DNA of 41,602 bases from Flavobacteriales bacterium (lineage in GTDB: Bacteria > Bacteroidota > Bacteroidia > Flavobacteriales_D > Sanyastnellaceae). The notes under the pieces are model-generated. The model did not search any database, had not been told where the DNA came from, and saw only the letters and a list, made by a program, of their open reading frames with translations. Below are positions 41,290 through 41,602 of the stretch, piece after piece. The translations under genes and the position numbers were made by a program. The stretch is from NCBI GenBank assembly GCA_947442505.1, contig CANEVR010000019.1, forward strand, positions 1 through 41,602, given 5' to 3'. How positions within the stretch are numbered: the stretch's first letter is position 1; each line of letters opens with the position of its first letter.

Positions 41290-41602
41290 ATGATCATCAT
41301 CATCGACGACGATCCCATCAGCAGCAAAATTGCCGCGCTTTCCATCAAAAAAGGAATCCCGGAAAAACAATGCATTATTTTTAACAATCCGGAAGTTGCA
41401 TTAAAAGACATCAGTGAACTCAAAGAGACTCAACCTGAGCTAAACCCTCTTTTACTCATTGACATCAACATGCCTGAAATGAATGGCTGGGAATTCATTG
41501 AAGCGCTCAACCTTCTTATTCCCGAGTCAGAAAACCGTTATTTAGGAATGATTCTGTCATCCTCTGTCGACCCCGCCGACATTGATAAAGCCAAGAGCTA
41601 TC
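41290..41602 (+). CDS. Response regulator receiver domain (truncated by window)
   Basis: The first 104 residues of a receiver domain. The acidic pocket IIIIDDDPIS (DDD at 6-8), the phospho-acceptor aspartate in LLLIDINMPEMNGWEF (about D58), and the T/S switch region ILSSSVDPADIDKA are visible. The window ends before the conserved lysine region and any output domain. It starts 5 nt after the kinase stop. Similar small stand-alone receivers in Bacteroidota often end near 130 residues, so an output domain is not assured. Confidence 0.92.
   Translation, partial: MIIIIDDDPISSKIAALSIKKGIPEKQCIIFNNPEVALKDISELKETQPELNPLLLIDINMPEMNGWEFIEALNLLIPESENRYLGMILSSSVDPADIDKAKSY

Overview
The window reads as a chromosomal segment of a Bacteroidota bacterium, most likely a Flavobacteriales-type lineage (inference). 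The signs are: many genes preceded by the Bacteroidota -7 promoter box TAnnTTTG instead of a -10 TATAAT; few recognisable Shine-Dalgarno sequences; a TonB-dependent receptor with an N-terminal carboxypeptidase-regulatory-like domain paired with a giant secreted protein carrying a type IX secretion (T9SS) style C-terminus; a DnaJ with only two CxxCxGxG motifs; and pheS and pheT held apart. Coding density is very high, no gap exceeds 300 bases, and there is no rRNA, CRISPR array or transposase.

Layout: 38-3800 (+) murA, a thioredoxin-fold protein, grpE and dnaJ. 3871-8041 (-) pdhC, pdhA, pheS and a lipoprotein cyclophilin. 8101-10507 (+) a small lipoprotein, tRNA-Pro(GGG), then a short AT-richer insert-like stretch (XRE regulator and Bro-N/antirepressor-like protein) and a DUF1456 gene. 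10504-17003: a small conserved protein (-), a TonB-C protein with MORN-like repeats, pheT and a membrane-bound SpoIIE-type phosphatase (+), alanine dehydrogenase (-), a 76-aa membrane protein (+). 17008-24980 (-) the TonB-dependent receptor and giant secreted partner. 25115-31406: ddl (-), a DUF4258-like protein and M20 amidohydrolase (+), thyA-folA and purK (-), a secreted beta-propeller (+). 31392-35264 (-) a VWA protein coupled to a cysteine-cluster/winged-helix-like protein, then an exported C1 peptidase coupled to mtgA. 35333-37789 (+) an ABC ATPase, His-rich FtsX-type permease and DUF3299-like exported protein resembling zinc-uptake operons. 37830-41602 (+) efp, then a signalling operon: SpoIIE phosphatase, GAF-PAS histidine kinase and a response regulator cut by the window end.

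The gene content is mainly housekeeping (cell wall: murA, ddl, mtgA; folate/dTMP: thyA, folA; purine: purK; translation: pheS, pheT, efp, tRNA-Pro; chaperones; pyruvate dehydrogenase). The parts most worth a second look are: the VWA plus cysteine-cluster/winged-helix pair; the putative metal ABC operon; six genes whose -7-like box ends exactly 4 nt before the start codon (candidate leaderless mRNAs); a perfect 27-bp palindrome inside the Bro-N gene; symmetric operator-like palindromes in two divergent promoters; and five of six convergent gene pairs with touching or overlapping ends. All calls come from reading the sequence and recalled family knowledge; no database search was run.
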